DNA from: Zopfochytrium polystomum
Taxonomy: Eukaryota; Chytridiomycota; Chytridiomycetes; Chytridiales; Chytridiaceae
Direction: 5' to 3'
Length of the DNA: 64,000 bases
Assembly (NCBI GenBank): GCA_025765615.1
Contig: JAIVFJ010000053.1
Coordinates: 277,270 to 341,269, forward strand
Shown here: piece by piece, positions 42,601-56,818 of the stretch
Layout of the letters: every line of letters starts with the position of its first letter
Numbering within the stretch: position 1 is the stretch's first letter
Notes under the pieces: model-generated
Databases searched by the model: none
Seen by the model: only the letters and a program-made list of their open reading frames with translations
What the model was told of the DNA's origin: nothing
Program-made: the position numbers and the translations under genes

Positions 42601-45299
42601 CTCGCCGGATTTCATCGTCGGTTGATAAGTCTACGCGACTAGCCTGGTAGCTTGTTAGAAAACACAAAGAGAACCCATCACGTAAACCTTGAGGTGTTTC
42701 TCCATCTCGAGACGCTTTATGGTTTCCAAGTGCGCTTCATTTTCAGTTCGGAGCTTTTGAAATTTCAAATCGTCTTCCTTTTTTGCCACCTCCACATCTT
42801 CCTGGCAGAAAGCATTTGCACACGGTGAGAGCTTCGTCCCCTCTCACCCGAAGCATTTGAGATCTGGCAGTCTCTCTACCCAGCTCGCTGCGAAGATGTG
42901 CCAGCTCTCGTTCTGACTGAACAATTTTGTCCGTAAAAAGTGAAGAAGACCTCTGCAGCTTTTTCTGTTCAAATCATTTAGATTGACTGGAGACTGGGAT
43001 CCCACCTCCAACTCGTTCCTCGACGAGCGTTCCCTTTCCAATTCCTTCAACATGGAGGCGTTTGAATATTCAAGTGCTTTAAGATGTTCCGCCATCTGCT
43101 GTGATTTCTATCGGCGATGATATTAAATGCGGAGACCATTGGCGGCTAACACTACCTGAATTATTGAGGATTTTTCTTGGGAGCTCTTCAGGACAGCTCG
43201 CAGTCCCCCAAAGATCTTGCGATTGTTCTGTCGAATCCACACGATTGAGTACAATAATGCTTTGATACTCTCCCTTGCATTCTTAAGCTCATTCAAAGCA
43301 GAACTTTGCAACACATCCTTGCAACATGATTGTAAGGGAAACTGGATAATAGGAAATGGCTCATACTTCATTCATTGCACCCAACCCATCTGTTTCGTTT
43401 GCTCGACTTGCGGGAGTATTTAATGGCTATTTAATGATTGCTGGTTTACCTATCAACTGTACTGTCTGCCACCCGCGCGCTCAGGCTTTCTCCAGGTACC
43501 GTTCTGGAACGAAGCTTTGGAGTTTGAACAGTCAGGAGAGTAACAAAAATTGAAACTACAAAACCTCGTCGATTTCTGACTTTAGGAAGCGAATTTCTTG
43601 CTGATATCGTTTTATCAGTGTAGTATCAGAGATGAACTGGCGAGAATCGAAGGATCAGCTCAATCCGCAGTTATTTGAATGAAACCTCATTCACTGTTGG
43701 TTTGTTTTGAATGGTCTTTGCCCTGCTGGCGAACTTTAATGTGCCTGGCCTGGAGTAAGCAGTGACCTCTGAGATTGTGGGGGATTACTGACTTATGGTG
43801 TCCTCCACAAAACGAGGGCTGGGTGTCACAGTGCAAATGATAAGAGTTCGAGCGTTTCCTCCCAAGCTTGGTTGGAGAATCCGCGTAATTTTCGAGTCAC
43901 GATAAGGAATGTGACCCCTAATGCCAGTGAGTGGGACGGAGTGGAACGAATGCTTTACCGATCGCCGCCATCAGAGAGTCGTGCAATGACCGTCGCCAGG
44001 GCGAGCAAACTCTTGTTGATTGAGCCTCCTTCCTTCAGTCGGAGTCCCTCTGCTCCTGTGTGACTTGCTCTTTCGGAGCCGGCTAGATCAACTAGATTCT
44101 TGGGAAGCCGTCAGTACCGGATGCGGTCGAAGCAACTTACCAAGCACGACACTTTGACGGATCTAACGTCTTCGCTGACATCTCGAGATTCAATGTAGAT
44201 CCGCAAAATCGTATGTGAGCGACTGCTGCGCTCATTCATGTTTGTTTCGCCCACGTGTCGGTTAACTAAGAAGTGTCATGGTGTTGTTCACCTAAAATTC
44301 GCAACTTACTTTCCCCTTTATTCATCAAGGCTATGACCTCGGCACAGGACTTGACGGTCAGTTCAGTGAGTCCACCAACATGAACCCCTCGCTGCCACCA
44401 CTTGTTAGCTTTTCCTAAATTGCATCGACTATTACCGAGAAATGCTCGTGGATCTTCAGGTTTTCGTTTCCCGGCAGCAGCAAGTCCTTAATGTTCTGAG
44501 GGATGGTAAGTTTCCATCAATCAAAAATCCGTATTAACAGTCTTGCCTCATTATATATTTCGAGGTAGCTGGCCTTAACGACGTAGCACTTTGCAGACTG
44601 AGAAATCTTTTCAAAAATGTCTTGCATGGCCATTGTAATTATTCCTGGTTCCGAAGGGCTTCCCTGCATGGTGTAAGTCTTGCCGCTAGAAGTCTGTCCA
44701 TAAGCGAAAATTGTTCCTGCGGAATTGGTCACATCATCAGCAGGGCAAGTTTGCTGGTGTAGGAATGTACCATTAATCCCTTCAAGCCTGCGGGTGGGTA
44801 ATTGATATTTTGAAGCTTAGCAGATGCACAAATGCAAAAATCTTGATGCTCACGTCATGTCAACAATGTCGCTTGCGCTCGCCCTGTAAATCTCACGGGT
44901 TTGCGACGTCGGTCCAAACACCTGATCAAAAGTGAAAACCGAGGCCAAGGGCTGACGTTCGCTCGACGACGGCATGGCAAAAGCAGCGTGGGCGGGTGAC
45001 ACGGGGCCCGGCGCGAAAGATGGAGGTTGAAAGTAAATCGAGTTGGACGAAGTGATCCATCTTCCCTCCGTCTCGTCCGCCGAGTCCAATCGGTGTGACG
45101 AGGCTAAGGCGTCCGATGGCGAAAAATCCACTGGGCCACCCGCCTGAAGTGCATGTTGGCCAATAGCGGTTGAAGATCGGGAGGACGCCGAAGCCAAAGC
45201 CGAGGCCGAAGCCGATGTCGACGACGACGACGACGAGGACGATGAGAACGGCGACGATGCGGGGCGCACCCGCACGATAACTTGAATCGACGCGTCCAT
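39696..45299 (-). CDS. Kinesin motor, kinesin-7 (CENP-E-like), long coiled-coil tail, many exons
   Basis: Transcribed on the minus strand from ATG 45299-45297 to a stop at 39696; I did not resolve every exon. The motor reads [18 protein letters not shown], then across introns [17 protein letters not shown] (P-loop, about 44660-44720), [50 protein letters not shown] (switch I), [19 protein letters not shown] (switch II, about 44050-44095), [20 protein letters not shown] and [18 protein letters not shown]. The wording is closest to CENP-E-type kinesin-7. A Ser/Ala-rich insertion (about 40 residues) follows the first strand of the motor. The remaining ~4 kb is predicted coiled coil in many short exons; the last exon is 409 codons (40925-39696). 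Plus-end-directed mitotic or cytoplasmic transport is inferred. The intron 44546-44496 is GC-AG. Confidence 0.85.
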
Positions 45300-45591
45300 C
45301 TATCTTTGGCGACGAGCTTTGAGCTGGCTCTCGCTTTTGGAAGAACGACTCTTTTTTGATAATATTTATTGATTTATTATATATATTATTATATAATCGG
45401 GGATTGAAAAGGGGGAAGCGAAGCAAGTTTTCGTGACAAGCCACTTTTTGCTGTGATGAAGAAAAAAGAACACAAGAATAAAATAGAAAAAGCGAGGAAT
45501 TCGAATATTGGCAAAACAAAAAAAGAAAGAAAGAAAGAAAGAAAAGAAAGAAAAGAAAGAAATCTAAGAAATCTATAGCAACAGCAGCGAG
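45300..45591. promoter_or_regulatory. Divergent promoter region kinesin-ADE5,7
   Basis: 292 bp between two divergent start codons. It contains an AT-rich segment (45357-45400) and a (GAAA)n tract at about 45519-45563, similar in kind to the tract upstream of the S9 peptidase and eRF3. Confidence 0.5.
45519..45563. repeat. (GAAA)n tract upstream of ADE5,7
   Basis: Tandem GAAA and GAAAA units just upstream of the ADE5,7 start codon. Confidence 0.95.
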
Positions 45592-48516
45592 ATGGCGGCG
45601 AACCCTCTCAACGTGCTCGTCGTCGGCAGCGGCGGCCGCGAACACGCTCTCGCCTGGGGGCTGGCGCGTAGCAGCTCCGTCGGAACAGTGTTTGTCGCGC
45701 CGGGTTGGTTTCATTTTTCGTTCTTTCGATTCGTTTCGGATCACGACTGCGTAGCCACAAAGCTCACCGTCGTAGCCGGGCGATCGTTCTCTATTGCTCT
45801 TTTGTGCCGTGATGCGCACCATCTCTTTCTCCAACCAACTCATCCGATTTATTTGGACAGGCAACGGCGGGACTGAATCCGGCAGTTCTAAAATTGTAAA
45901 CGTCGCCATTACGGACCATTCCGAACTGGCCTCGTTTGCACGGGATAACAGCGTATGTCTGTCGGTCGTTGAGTTGGGATTTGCGTTGCGCCTCAACTTT
46001 GAGTTCAGGTGTTCCTGGCCGTCATCGGTCCTGAGCAGCCTCTCGTGGACGGAATTGCTGACAAGTTTGCCAAAGGTTCGAATCCATTCAGTCTCCCGCG
46101 ATTGAATCCACTGAATCATTTTGTAGTTGGAGTCCCAGTTTTTGGTCCATCGGGGAAAGCTGCTCGAATTGAGGGCTCCAAGGCGTTTTCAAAAGACTTT
46201 ATGAAACGGCACAACATTCCAACAGCTCGTTATGAAATTTTCACCAATATCCATGCCGCGCAAGATCATATTCGAAAAACTTACAAAGGAGGTGACTTAG
46301 TCATTAAAGCGTCCGGCCTCGCAGCCGGAAAAGGCGTTCTTCTGCCCGACACCATTGAGGAAGCATTGGAGGGCCTCGCTAGTATTATGGTTTCCAAGGA
46401 GTTCGGATCAGCAGGCAAGTTCTCGCAATGCGGCTGAAACCTTCTGGAAAGGCTTATCCGGACTCTCTTCAGGGGAGGAGGTTGTTATTGAGGAGCGTCT
46501 TGAGGGTGAAGAAGTCAGTGTGCTTACTGTCACTGATGGGTACACTATTATTCCGTTTCCCGGAGCTCAAGACCACAAGCGGATTTTTGAGGGTGACAAA
46601 GTATGAAACGCACCTGAGAGTTTTTAATGGGCAAACGGCCTAATGAACAATGTCCAGGGTCCAAACACTGGTGGCATGGGTGCCTACGCCCCAGCTCCAA
46701 TTTACACTAAAAGTCTGCAAGAAATTGTCTATCGAACAGTGCTGAAGCCGACTGTGGACGGACTCCGCAGAGAGGGCTCTCCTTTCGTGGGATGCCTCTA
46801 TGCAGGTCTCATTCTTACAAAAAATGGGCCTAAAGTCTTGGAGTACAATTGTCGGTTCGGCGACCCAGAGACTCAAGCAGTGATACCCCTTCTTCAATCG
46901 GACTTGGTCGACCTGCTTCTTGCAGCAGCGGAGCACAGATTAGACTCGGTTAATGTCGAATTTAAGGAAGGAATTTCTTCGGCGACTGTTGTGCTGGCAT
47001 CTCCCGGCTATCCCGGCAGCTACCCAAAAGGCTCAGTCATAACAATCGGATCTCTCGCGTCAGGTAGGCTTCGGCTCCTTGCGCTGCCTTCTTTTGCTCA
47101 CAGACCCCATAGACGTCACAGTGTTTCATGCCGGTACGACATTCACCAATGGCAAACTTCTCACCTCTGGCGGACGAGTCCTCGCCGTTACTGCCGTTGG
47201 CCCGTCTCTGGAAAATGCGATAAAGGCAGCAGTGGATGCAGCCGGCCACATCTCTTTCAGTGGTGCACAGTACAGGAGAGACATTGGCCATCGGTGTGTC
47301 CTTGTTTTGAAAAATGCATGTGCTAATGGGCTGTTAGAGCGCTGGCGTACCAAAAAGCCGAAGAGGGGTCAAGTGTTACCTACGCAGACGCAGGTGTCTC
47401 TATAGATGCAGGAAACCTTCTTGTCGACAAAATTAAACCGCTCGTCAAGGCCACGAGAAGGTCGGGTGCAGATGCTGTGATTGGCGGATTTGGTGGAGTT
47501 TTCGATCTCAGCGCAGCGGGATATTCGTCGGACACACTCCTTGTTTCAGGGACAGATGGCGTTGGCACAAAGCTGAAAATCGCTCATGAGACTGGATTGC
47601 ATAAAACAATCGGTGTAGATCTCGTAGCGATGAGCGTAAACGATGTTCTTGTTCAGGGTGCCGAACCACTCCTCTTCTTGGACTACTATGCATGTTCAAA
47701 GTTGGAAGTTGACGTTGCAAAAGATGTTGTGGCAGGCATCGCTGACGGGTGCATCCAGTCAGGATGCGCGTTGATCGGTGGCGAAACGGCAGAAATGCCG
47801 GGAATGTATAGTCCTGGAGATTATGATCTGGCTGGGTTTGTGGTCGGTGCCGTCAAAAAGGACAGGCTTCTCCCAAGGCTGGATGATATCAATGTTGAGA
47901 CTGACGTCCTGCTTGGTCTTCCTTCCTCCGGAATTCACTCCAACGGCTATTCACTGGTTCGGCACCTCGTCAAAATGTCGGGCCTTAGCTTTCAATCAAC
48001 TTGCCCTTGGGACTCGACGAAGACTCTGGGAGAGTCGCTTCTTACCCCGACGAGAATTTACGTCAAAGAACTGCTTCCTGTTCTGAACCAGGGTCTGATT
48101 AAGGCCTTGTCGCACATAACGGGCGGTGGATTCACCGAAAACATTCCACGCTGCCTGCCTGATGGTGTTGGGGTTGAAATCGACGCAACGGCTTGGTCGC
48201 TTCCGGCTGTCTTCAGGTGGTTAAAGGCGCAGGGCAACATTTCTGCATGTACGTCCACAGTTGGTGCTCTGCTCGGTAGCGAAGATAGCGACTAATTCTC
48301 AGATGTTTCTTTCCAGCGGAAATGGCACGCACATTCAACTGCGGGGTGGGAATGGTGCTCGTCGTTGCCGAGAAGGATGCCGACTCTGTTGTTCGCCAGC
48401 TAGTGGAAGCAAGCGGGCAGCCTGTTGTTCGAATGGGGAAACTTGTCGCGCACGATTCTTCAAGGCAGGGGGACCGAGTCAGGCTTCACCGCGTTGAGGA
48501 GGCATGGTCAGCCTGA
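45592..48516 (+). CDS. ADE5,7: Bifunctional GAR synthetase / AIR synthetase (ADE5,7), 9 exons
   Basis: Exons are 45592-45703, 45861-45952, 46009-46075, 46127-46414, 46473-46600, 46658-47063, 47104-47293, 47338-48248 and 48317-48516; 2394 nt, 797 aa, the usual fungal length. The PurD half starts [17 protein letters not shown] and has [52 protein letters not shown] and [12 protein letters not shown]. The PurM half starts [12 protein letters not shown] and has [50 protein letters not shown] and [13 protein letters not shown], ending with [10 protein letters not shown]. It catalyses the second and fifth steps of de novo purine synthesis in the cytosol. No GART (transformylase) domain follows, unlike animal trifunctional enzymes. 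The intron 46415-46472 is GC-AG with donor CAG|GCAAGT. Confidence 0.96.
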
Positions 48517-48594
48517 CCAATCAATCGATGGAACGGCCTTCCAGAAGCTAAAGGAAGGGGGGGGAAACCAGGCAAAAAGGCAAAGGGAAGAGAA

Positions 48595-48625
<31 letters not shown>

Positions 48626-48977
48626 AAAAGGAAAAACACCACGTAAGAAGCAAAGTAAATTAGGCAAACCCGCGGTTGGAACGAACGCTGTTACTTGCCC
48701 CCTCGCCTTGCTGCGCTCGCCCGCCGCCATTTGCCCACGCCGGCGCCCTACTCAGGTTTCCCCATTCCTTGTGCAAGCCCCACCTCCCTTGACTCCGTTG
48801 TCCGTCCACAATACAACTCTCACAGCCACCTCTCTCTCTTCAACCACCCGGCTAACTCCACTTATTCCCCCGCCGGTCTACACTTTTCCAATCAAAAAGG
48901 GTGCTTCACCAATTTTCAGGGTGTAGCCTGGTACGCAGCAGCGCACAGCAGCAAGACAAACGTAAAAGCAAAAAGAG
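48517..48977. promoter_or_regulatory. Intergenic region ADE5,7 to kinase-EEP gene, with poly-A tract
   Basis: 461 bp with a 28-nt A-run at 48593-48620, then a CT-rich promoter-like stretch before the kinase start. No gene was recognised. Confidence 0.45.
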
Positions 48978-52227
<3,250 letters not shown>

Positions 52228-53172
52228 TCCTTTTCTTGAATTGGGTCTGTTTTTTTTTTTTGCATAAAATATATACCAGTTCTCGTTATCTTCAGCCGTA
52301 CTGACAATAGTGATAAGACCGTCTGTGGTTGTAGTAACGTGAGACTTGGATCTTACGAGCATGTCCCACAGCGCCGTAAAAGCGTGAACATGTTGAGTAG
52401 CCAAAGCAAGTTGGAGGGACTGGACAATCTGAATGAAGGTCTGTCATCGTTTTGGCAGCAGAGAAATAATGGAAATCACTGGCAACCTCCATGCAGCTTT
52501 ATGAGACTGCTATGAAGCGGCAGGTCTGCCGTGAGCTGGAATGTAGGAAGCAGAGGCTGGAGGTCAGGACAACTAGGCAAGATATGGAAAATGGTGAACA
52601 GTCTTCACAAAACTGCCAACCTTTTTTTTTTCTCTGCCATGATGATGTCTTTCTTCCCAAGCTCGAGGTCAGGCATTTTGCCACTGGAAGGACAGCGGCC
52701 ACCTACCGAAAGTGGTCAAGTGAAGCTTTGCCCGCCTGAGGGCTTATGACTTCTGCAAGACACTCGAGAAAGCCGCAACTTCTCAGGCAGCACAATCAGG
52801 TTGGGCCGCAAAAGATTATCAAGGTTGGCGAGGCATTCACATGCTCTGAGTGGGGTGCCCACAAGAACCCCTGAGAAAGAACGAGTCAGGGCCTTCCATT
52901 GCAGAGAATGTTAGGTCACTTTTGGATCGTGCCGGTGTAGTTGGATCCAGCTCGGCTGCCGCGGGGTTCTGGCTGCGCAAAAACGGGCAAGTAGATCGAG
53001 AAGGCGTGGCGTGATGCTCTCAGTGGTGGTTGTTGGAGTTGTAGTGGTAGCAGTAGTAGTGGTAGTGGTAGTGGTAGTGGTGGTGGTGGTGAAGGCTTGT
53101 TGATTGATGGAAAAGGCTTCTTGCCTATTGGAATGCTTGCCTTGCAACTATTACTGCCGTTCAAAAACGCCT
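52228..53172. other. Intergenic / start of second transposon block
   Basis: About 945 bp without a recognised gene. A (GTA/GTG)n trinucleotide tract lies at 53022-53093, and an LTR-like fragment follows. Confidence 0.35.
53022..53093. repeat. Imperfect (GTR)n trinucleotide tract
   Basis: Runs of GTA/GTG/GTT triplets on the plus strand. The open frame of Thr or Pro repeats on the other strand is a low-complexity artefact. Confidence 0.9.
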
Positions 53173-53421
53173 CACAGGGTAAAAACCTCTCCTATATTAT
53201 CTGCTTGAGCAGAGGAGGAGGAAAACTGTTGACACTGGGTTTCTGTTCCACTTAATACTCAGAGTATTTGTCATCAGCACAAGCCAGCACCCAGGTCTCC
53301 CAGGTCTGCATTGGCGGTGGCTTGCTCTCCCGTGGGCATCGTGAGAACAATAACTGACAGTCACAATAGGTTCAGGTCCGTCTTGTGCCTCTTGCTGCTA
53401 ACCAGCCAGTTCCATCTAACA
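53173..53421 (-). repeat. LTR-like repeat, copy D (fragment)
   Basis: Same family as 25160-25565 and 26373-26795, in minus orientation. It ends CTAACA at 53421, the complement of the TGTTAG LTR start. No element body is attached, so it is probably a solo or truncated LTR. Confidence 0.65.
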
Positions 53422-54028
53422 TCCTCCATGGTTTGTTGTTGACTGGTTTCAACACAGTATGTTGAACTTGTTAACCATCAATCGCATTGCAAAAGTGCTG
53501 CTCCTGAAATGAAGCCATTCACACACTACAGACAGCTTCTCTCCATCATGACAATCAGCCAACGAAGAACTTTGACGAGAATTCAGAAGTCATGGAGACT
53601 GCGACTAAACTTCACTTGCCAGTGATTTCAGAAGGTGGAGAAAAGGTTGTTATCAACATGAGGCTTGCGAATGGTGCAATTGGACAAGTCAAAACTGGTG
53701 GTGGCAAGTCTTGGCTAGTGGTGGAAAAGCCAAGAAACATCATTGTTCAGAGTGAATGAAGCATCTTTCCATCAGAGCAAAGAATAAAGTTGATTGTCTC
53801 CTTCTTCAATATCCACCCTCTGACCATCTTGAGGTGGGTGTGCCAGCTCCCATTCTTGGAAAATGGGAGCTCCCACCACCATTTTTCCTTGTCTCTTGTT
53901 TCAACCCCAACACCTTTGGCAAAAACTGGTAGCCCCAGGTCCCATTCTTGAAAAACAGGAGCTCCCACCACCATTTTTCTTACCTCGGGTTTCAATTCCC
54001 TCCCTCCAGAAAATGTCTGGTCCCAGAG
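53422..54028. other. Spacer before chromovirus copy 2, with an internal direct repeat
   Basis: About 600 bp with no gene recognised. Two similar blocks of about 90 bp at roughly 53825-53900 and 53925-54000 share CCCATTCTTG, GGAGCTCCCACCACCATTTTT and GTTTCAA segments. Confidence 0.4.
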
Positions 54029-54339
54029 TGTCAGGAACAAGGCAGGACAAGGCAAGGCATGGCAAGGAACTGAGAGGAGTGATGATTGTATTGGAAACAA
54101 TAATTCACCTGAGGGATGGGACAGGTCCCCCATCCCCCTTTTATACCCTTTGAGAGTCTTCCTTGTCTCAAGACTCAAAGAAAGTTCCAGAAAGAGCAAT
54201 TAGTAATACAATGATACCAATGATACCAATGACAACAAGACAAGTCAGGAAAGCAAAGGAGGTTCCAGAAGGTTCCAGAAGGTTCCATGAAGGAATGTTC
54301 TAGAAGGTTCCAGAGGTTTCCAGAGGGTGATTCATAACA
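54029..54339 (-). repeat. 3' LTR of chromovirus copy 2
   Basis: 311 bp, TG...CA. It retains the TATA box, the AAGTGAATTAT/ATAATTCACTT primer segment with one change (ATAATTCACCT), and a reduced heat-shock-element array. Confidence 0.88.
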
Positions 54340-55754
54340 TCACTCGCCCTTTTAGGCCTCTTCTGCAACTTGGTGGGGTACCTGGTCTTGAACTTGAGCA
54401 GAAGGTCTTGGCAGTGAGTGAGGTTTGACTCAGGTTCCCAGGTGTTGTCAGCATCTGAGTAACCTTTCCACTTAACAAGGAACTTGAGTGTCCTTCCAAA
54501 CCACTTGGCATCCAAGATTTGTTCAACCTCAAATTCCTCTTCACCTTCTACCTCAACTGGAGGAGGAGGAGGAACAACTCTGCCTGGAATGGAATTGGCC
54601 ACAAACTTCTCCAAAAGGCTGACATGGAAAACTGGGTGGATCTTCATGGATGCAGGGAGATCCAGCTTGAAGGTGACTGGATTGATTTGCTCCAAGATCT
54701 TGAAAGGTCCCAACTTGAGGTTGTCTAGCTTGGGACTTGGTCTTTTGGTCTGCAAGTTCTTCCTCATGCCTGGCCAGTAAAAGTCTCTGGAAACAAGCTC
54801 ATATGTCTTGTGCTCTCGTTGGTGTCCAGCTGTTGCTGCATCATGCCTTGTCTTGAGTATCTCAAGTTTTTCCTCTTCTTGGCTGATTTGAATCTTGTGA
54901 GGCTTGGGGTCCTTGGAAATAGCATGGGCCCACACACGGTCAGGAAGCAGTGAAAGGTGTGTCTTGGATTGTGGGGTGAAACCATCTCCCCCTTCAGGTG
55001 CAAGGTCTGTCCTTCTGTGCTCATCAGCAGTGGGGCTTGAATTGTTGACTGGGAACTGTGATTCTTGAATCTTTGACTGAGGGTTCTGTTCTTGGCAAAG
55101 ACTGTGAGCTTTGGAGCTTGAATCTTGAATTTGGACTGTGAACTGTGGTACTTGAATCTTTGACTGTGGGTTCTGTGAACTACAGACTTGGCCATGACTG
55201 TGAGCTCTATGAGCTGTACTGGAATCTTGACTATGAACTGTGAACTGTGAAACTTGAATCTTGGCTGGGATCTGTGAGCTGCAGGCTGATACTGGAGCTG
55301 TCATTTGTGGTTGACCTTGGATACTAGGCTGAGAACCTTGAATCAGGGACTTGAGAGCATGAGACTTGGAGGCTTGACTGGAGTTTTGGGTGACTGTTCC
55401 AATTGGTGGAGGTTGGACTTGACCAGTGACCCAATCAATGGCAGGGTTCTGGGCTTGCAGCCATGGTAATCCCAGGATGACAGAGAATGTGGGTGAGCCA
55501 AGATCCAATACTTCCAGGTTGACCATGGATGGTGGAAAGTCTTGGATGTGGAGGTTTAGCTTGGTTTCATGGCCAATTTCCTTGAACAGAGCATGATTGG
55601 CAAAGTGGACCTTGAGGGGTGTGGATTTCTTGATGGTGGGAATGGCACAAGACTTGGCAAGGGTGGCATCAATGATGTTGCAGGATGATCCAGAGTTGAA
55701 AAGGGCCTTGGTTGTGATGGTTGACTTGGGTGAGAGTTGAACCTTGACATCCAT
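54300..55754 (-). CDS. Ty3 copy 2 second ORF: retropepsin, integrase remnants, chromodomain (484 aa)
   Basis: Closely similar to the copy 1 ORF, with the same domain order and the same deletion junction (PGMRKNLQ followed by a few residues and PSPKLDNLK). The retropepsin reads ALFNSGSSCNIIDA: the catalytic Asp is replaced by Asn, so the protease should be inactive. The purine tract at the LTR edge is mutated and the stop is lost, so the frame runs about 15 codons into the LTR. The 5' end of the ORF is cut off by the copia insertion. Confidence 0.85.
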   Translation of the reverse strand: MDVKVQLSPKSTITTKALFNSGSSCNIIDATLAKSCAIPTIKKSTPLKVHFANHALFKEIGHETKLNLHIQDFPPSMVNLEVLDLGSPTFSVILGLPWLQAQNPAIDWVTGQVQPPPIGTVTQNSSQASKSHALKSLIQGSQPSIQGQPQMTAPVSACSSQIPAKIQVSQFTVHSQDSSTAHRAHSHGQVCSSQNPQSKIQVPQFTVQIQDSSSKAHSLCQEQNPQSKIQESQFPVNNSSPTADEHRRTDLAPEGGDGFTPQSKTHLSLLPDRVWAHAISKDPKPHKIQISQEEEKLEILKTRHDAATAGHQREHKTYELVSRDFYWPGMRKNLQTKRPSPKLDNLKLGPFKILEQINPVTFKLDLPASMKIHPVFHVSLLEKFVANSIPGRVVPPPPPVEVEGEEEFEVEQILDAKWFGRTLKFLVKWKGYSDADNTWEPESNLTHCQDLLLKFKTRYPTKLQKRPKRASDVMNHPLETSGTF

Positions 55755-55860
55755 GGTGAGTTGGTGGGGCTTGGAATCTGAGGTGTTTGTGGTGCTGGTG
55801 GTGGTGATGAAACAGGGGCAGCTTGGAGGAGGGTCCAGGGAATTGCCCCTCAGTGAGCCT

Positions 55861-56649
55861 TGTTGGTGATTGCGCCTGGCGTGTCAGAAGGGCACCAACA
55901 GACTTGAGTCGGCGTGGAGCGATAAAGCTTGTTTAGAGCGTGAGCCCTTCTCTTGTTAAGAGCGAAGCGCCCTTTGTTGCCAAAGTAGATGGAGAGCCGA
56001 TGCTCTCAGACAGATTGGTCTTGTTTAGAGTGCAGAGCACACCCTTTTCTTGTAAGAGCGAAGCGCCCTATACGAACGAGGTATCGACCTAAGGTAGAAC
56101 TTGAAGAGCTTCGCAGGTCAAGGTAGAGGGTATGTTGACTCAGATAAGAATAATGGTTTTTGTTTGTTGTATTTGAGGGTAGAGAGAGAGCAGGCAGATG
56201 TGATCAGGATCTGGGATGATGCTTCTCTGGAGCTGCTGGGGCTCCCCCTTTTATACTGCAGGTGGGCTCAGGAATCAGACTTTGGTGATAGTCTTTTAGC
56301 TCTGAGAGATAGAGTTTAGACTTTGAGGAGTCAGGAGGCAGGCATGACATCATTGTTGCATCACGCTGATTTGGCCAGAACTTCCATGGAGTTATGTGTG
56401 CAAAGAAGTAAGTCAGGCTCCCTGTCAAGCTCCTATAATCATTCCTATCAAATTGCAAGAGTGAAGCACACTGATGTGGTCTACCCAGACTGGGGATTGA
56501 AACCACCTCTAAGCACTCGTACAGTGTCAGAGATTGAGAAAGTGTAGATGACACTTGGATCAGTCCTTATGCCATCTTAACTTATCATTTCTCTTGAAGA
56601 CAGGTCAGAGGATCTTAAAAGGTGTAGGTAATGTGTGCAAACTCCAACA
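55861..56649 (-). repeat. 3' LTR of the copia element
   Basis: 789 bp. It differs from the 5' LTR at 55910, 55913, 55939 (C here, T there, all in CpG) and 56102. The sense-strand ORFs inside it are not genes. Confidence 0.93.
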
Positions 56650-56818
56650 CTCCCCCTCAATTTGAGAGGTATTGATTGCTCAGGTACGCGAGAAAATTGT
56701 CTGCATATGCAGTACCAACCTCGTAGCTGGAGTTGAACCAGCGCAATATCTCATGACGAATATACCAGAAAACCTGCAAAAACACTGATATATCGCTTGG
56801 ACTGTGAGCACGGAACAA

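Noticed and set aside
44926..46119. 397-aa minus-strand open frame spanning the kinesin 5' end and ADE5,7
   Set aside because: It is antisense to the well-supported ADE5,7 exons and crosses a (GAAA)n tract that keeps the frame open as Ser/Phe repeats. No domain resemblance.
53022..53164. Thr-rich and Pro-rich minus-strand frames
   Set aside because: Translation of the trinucleotide repeat; no gene context.
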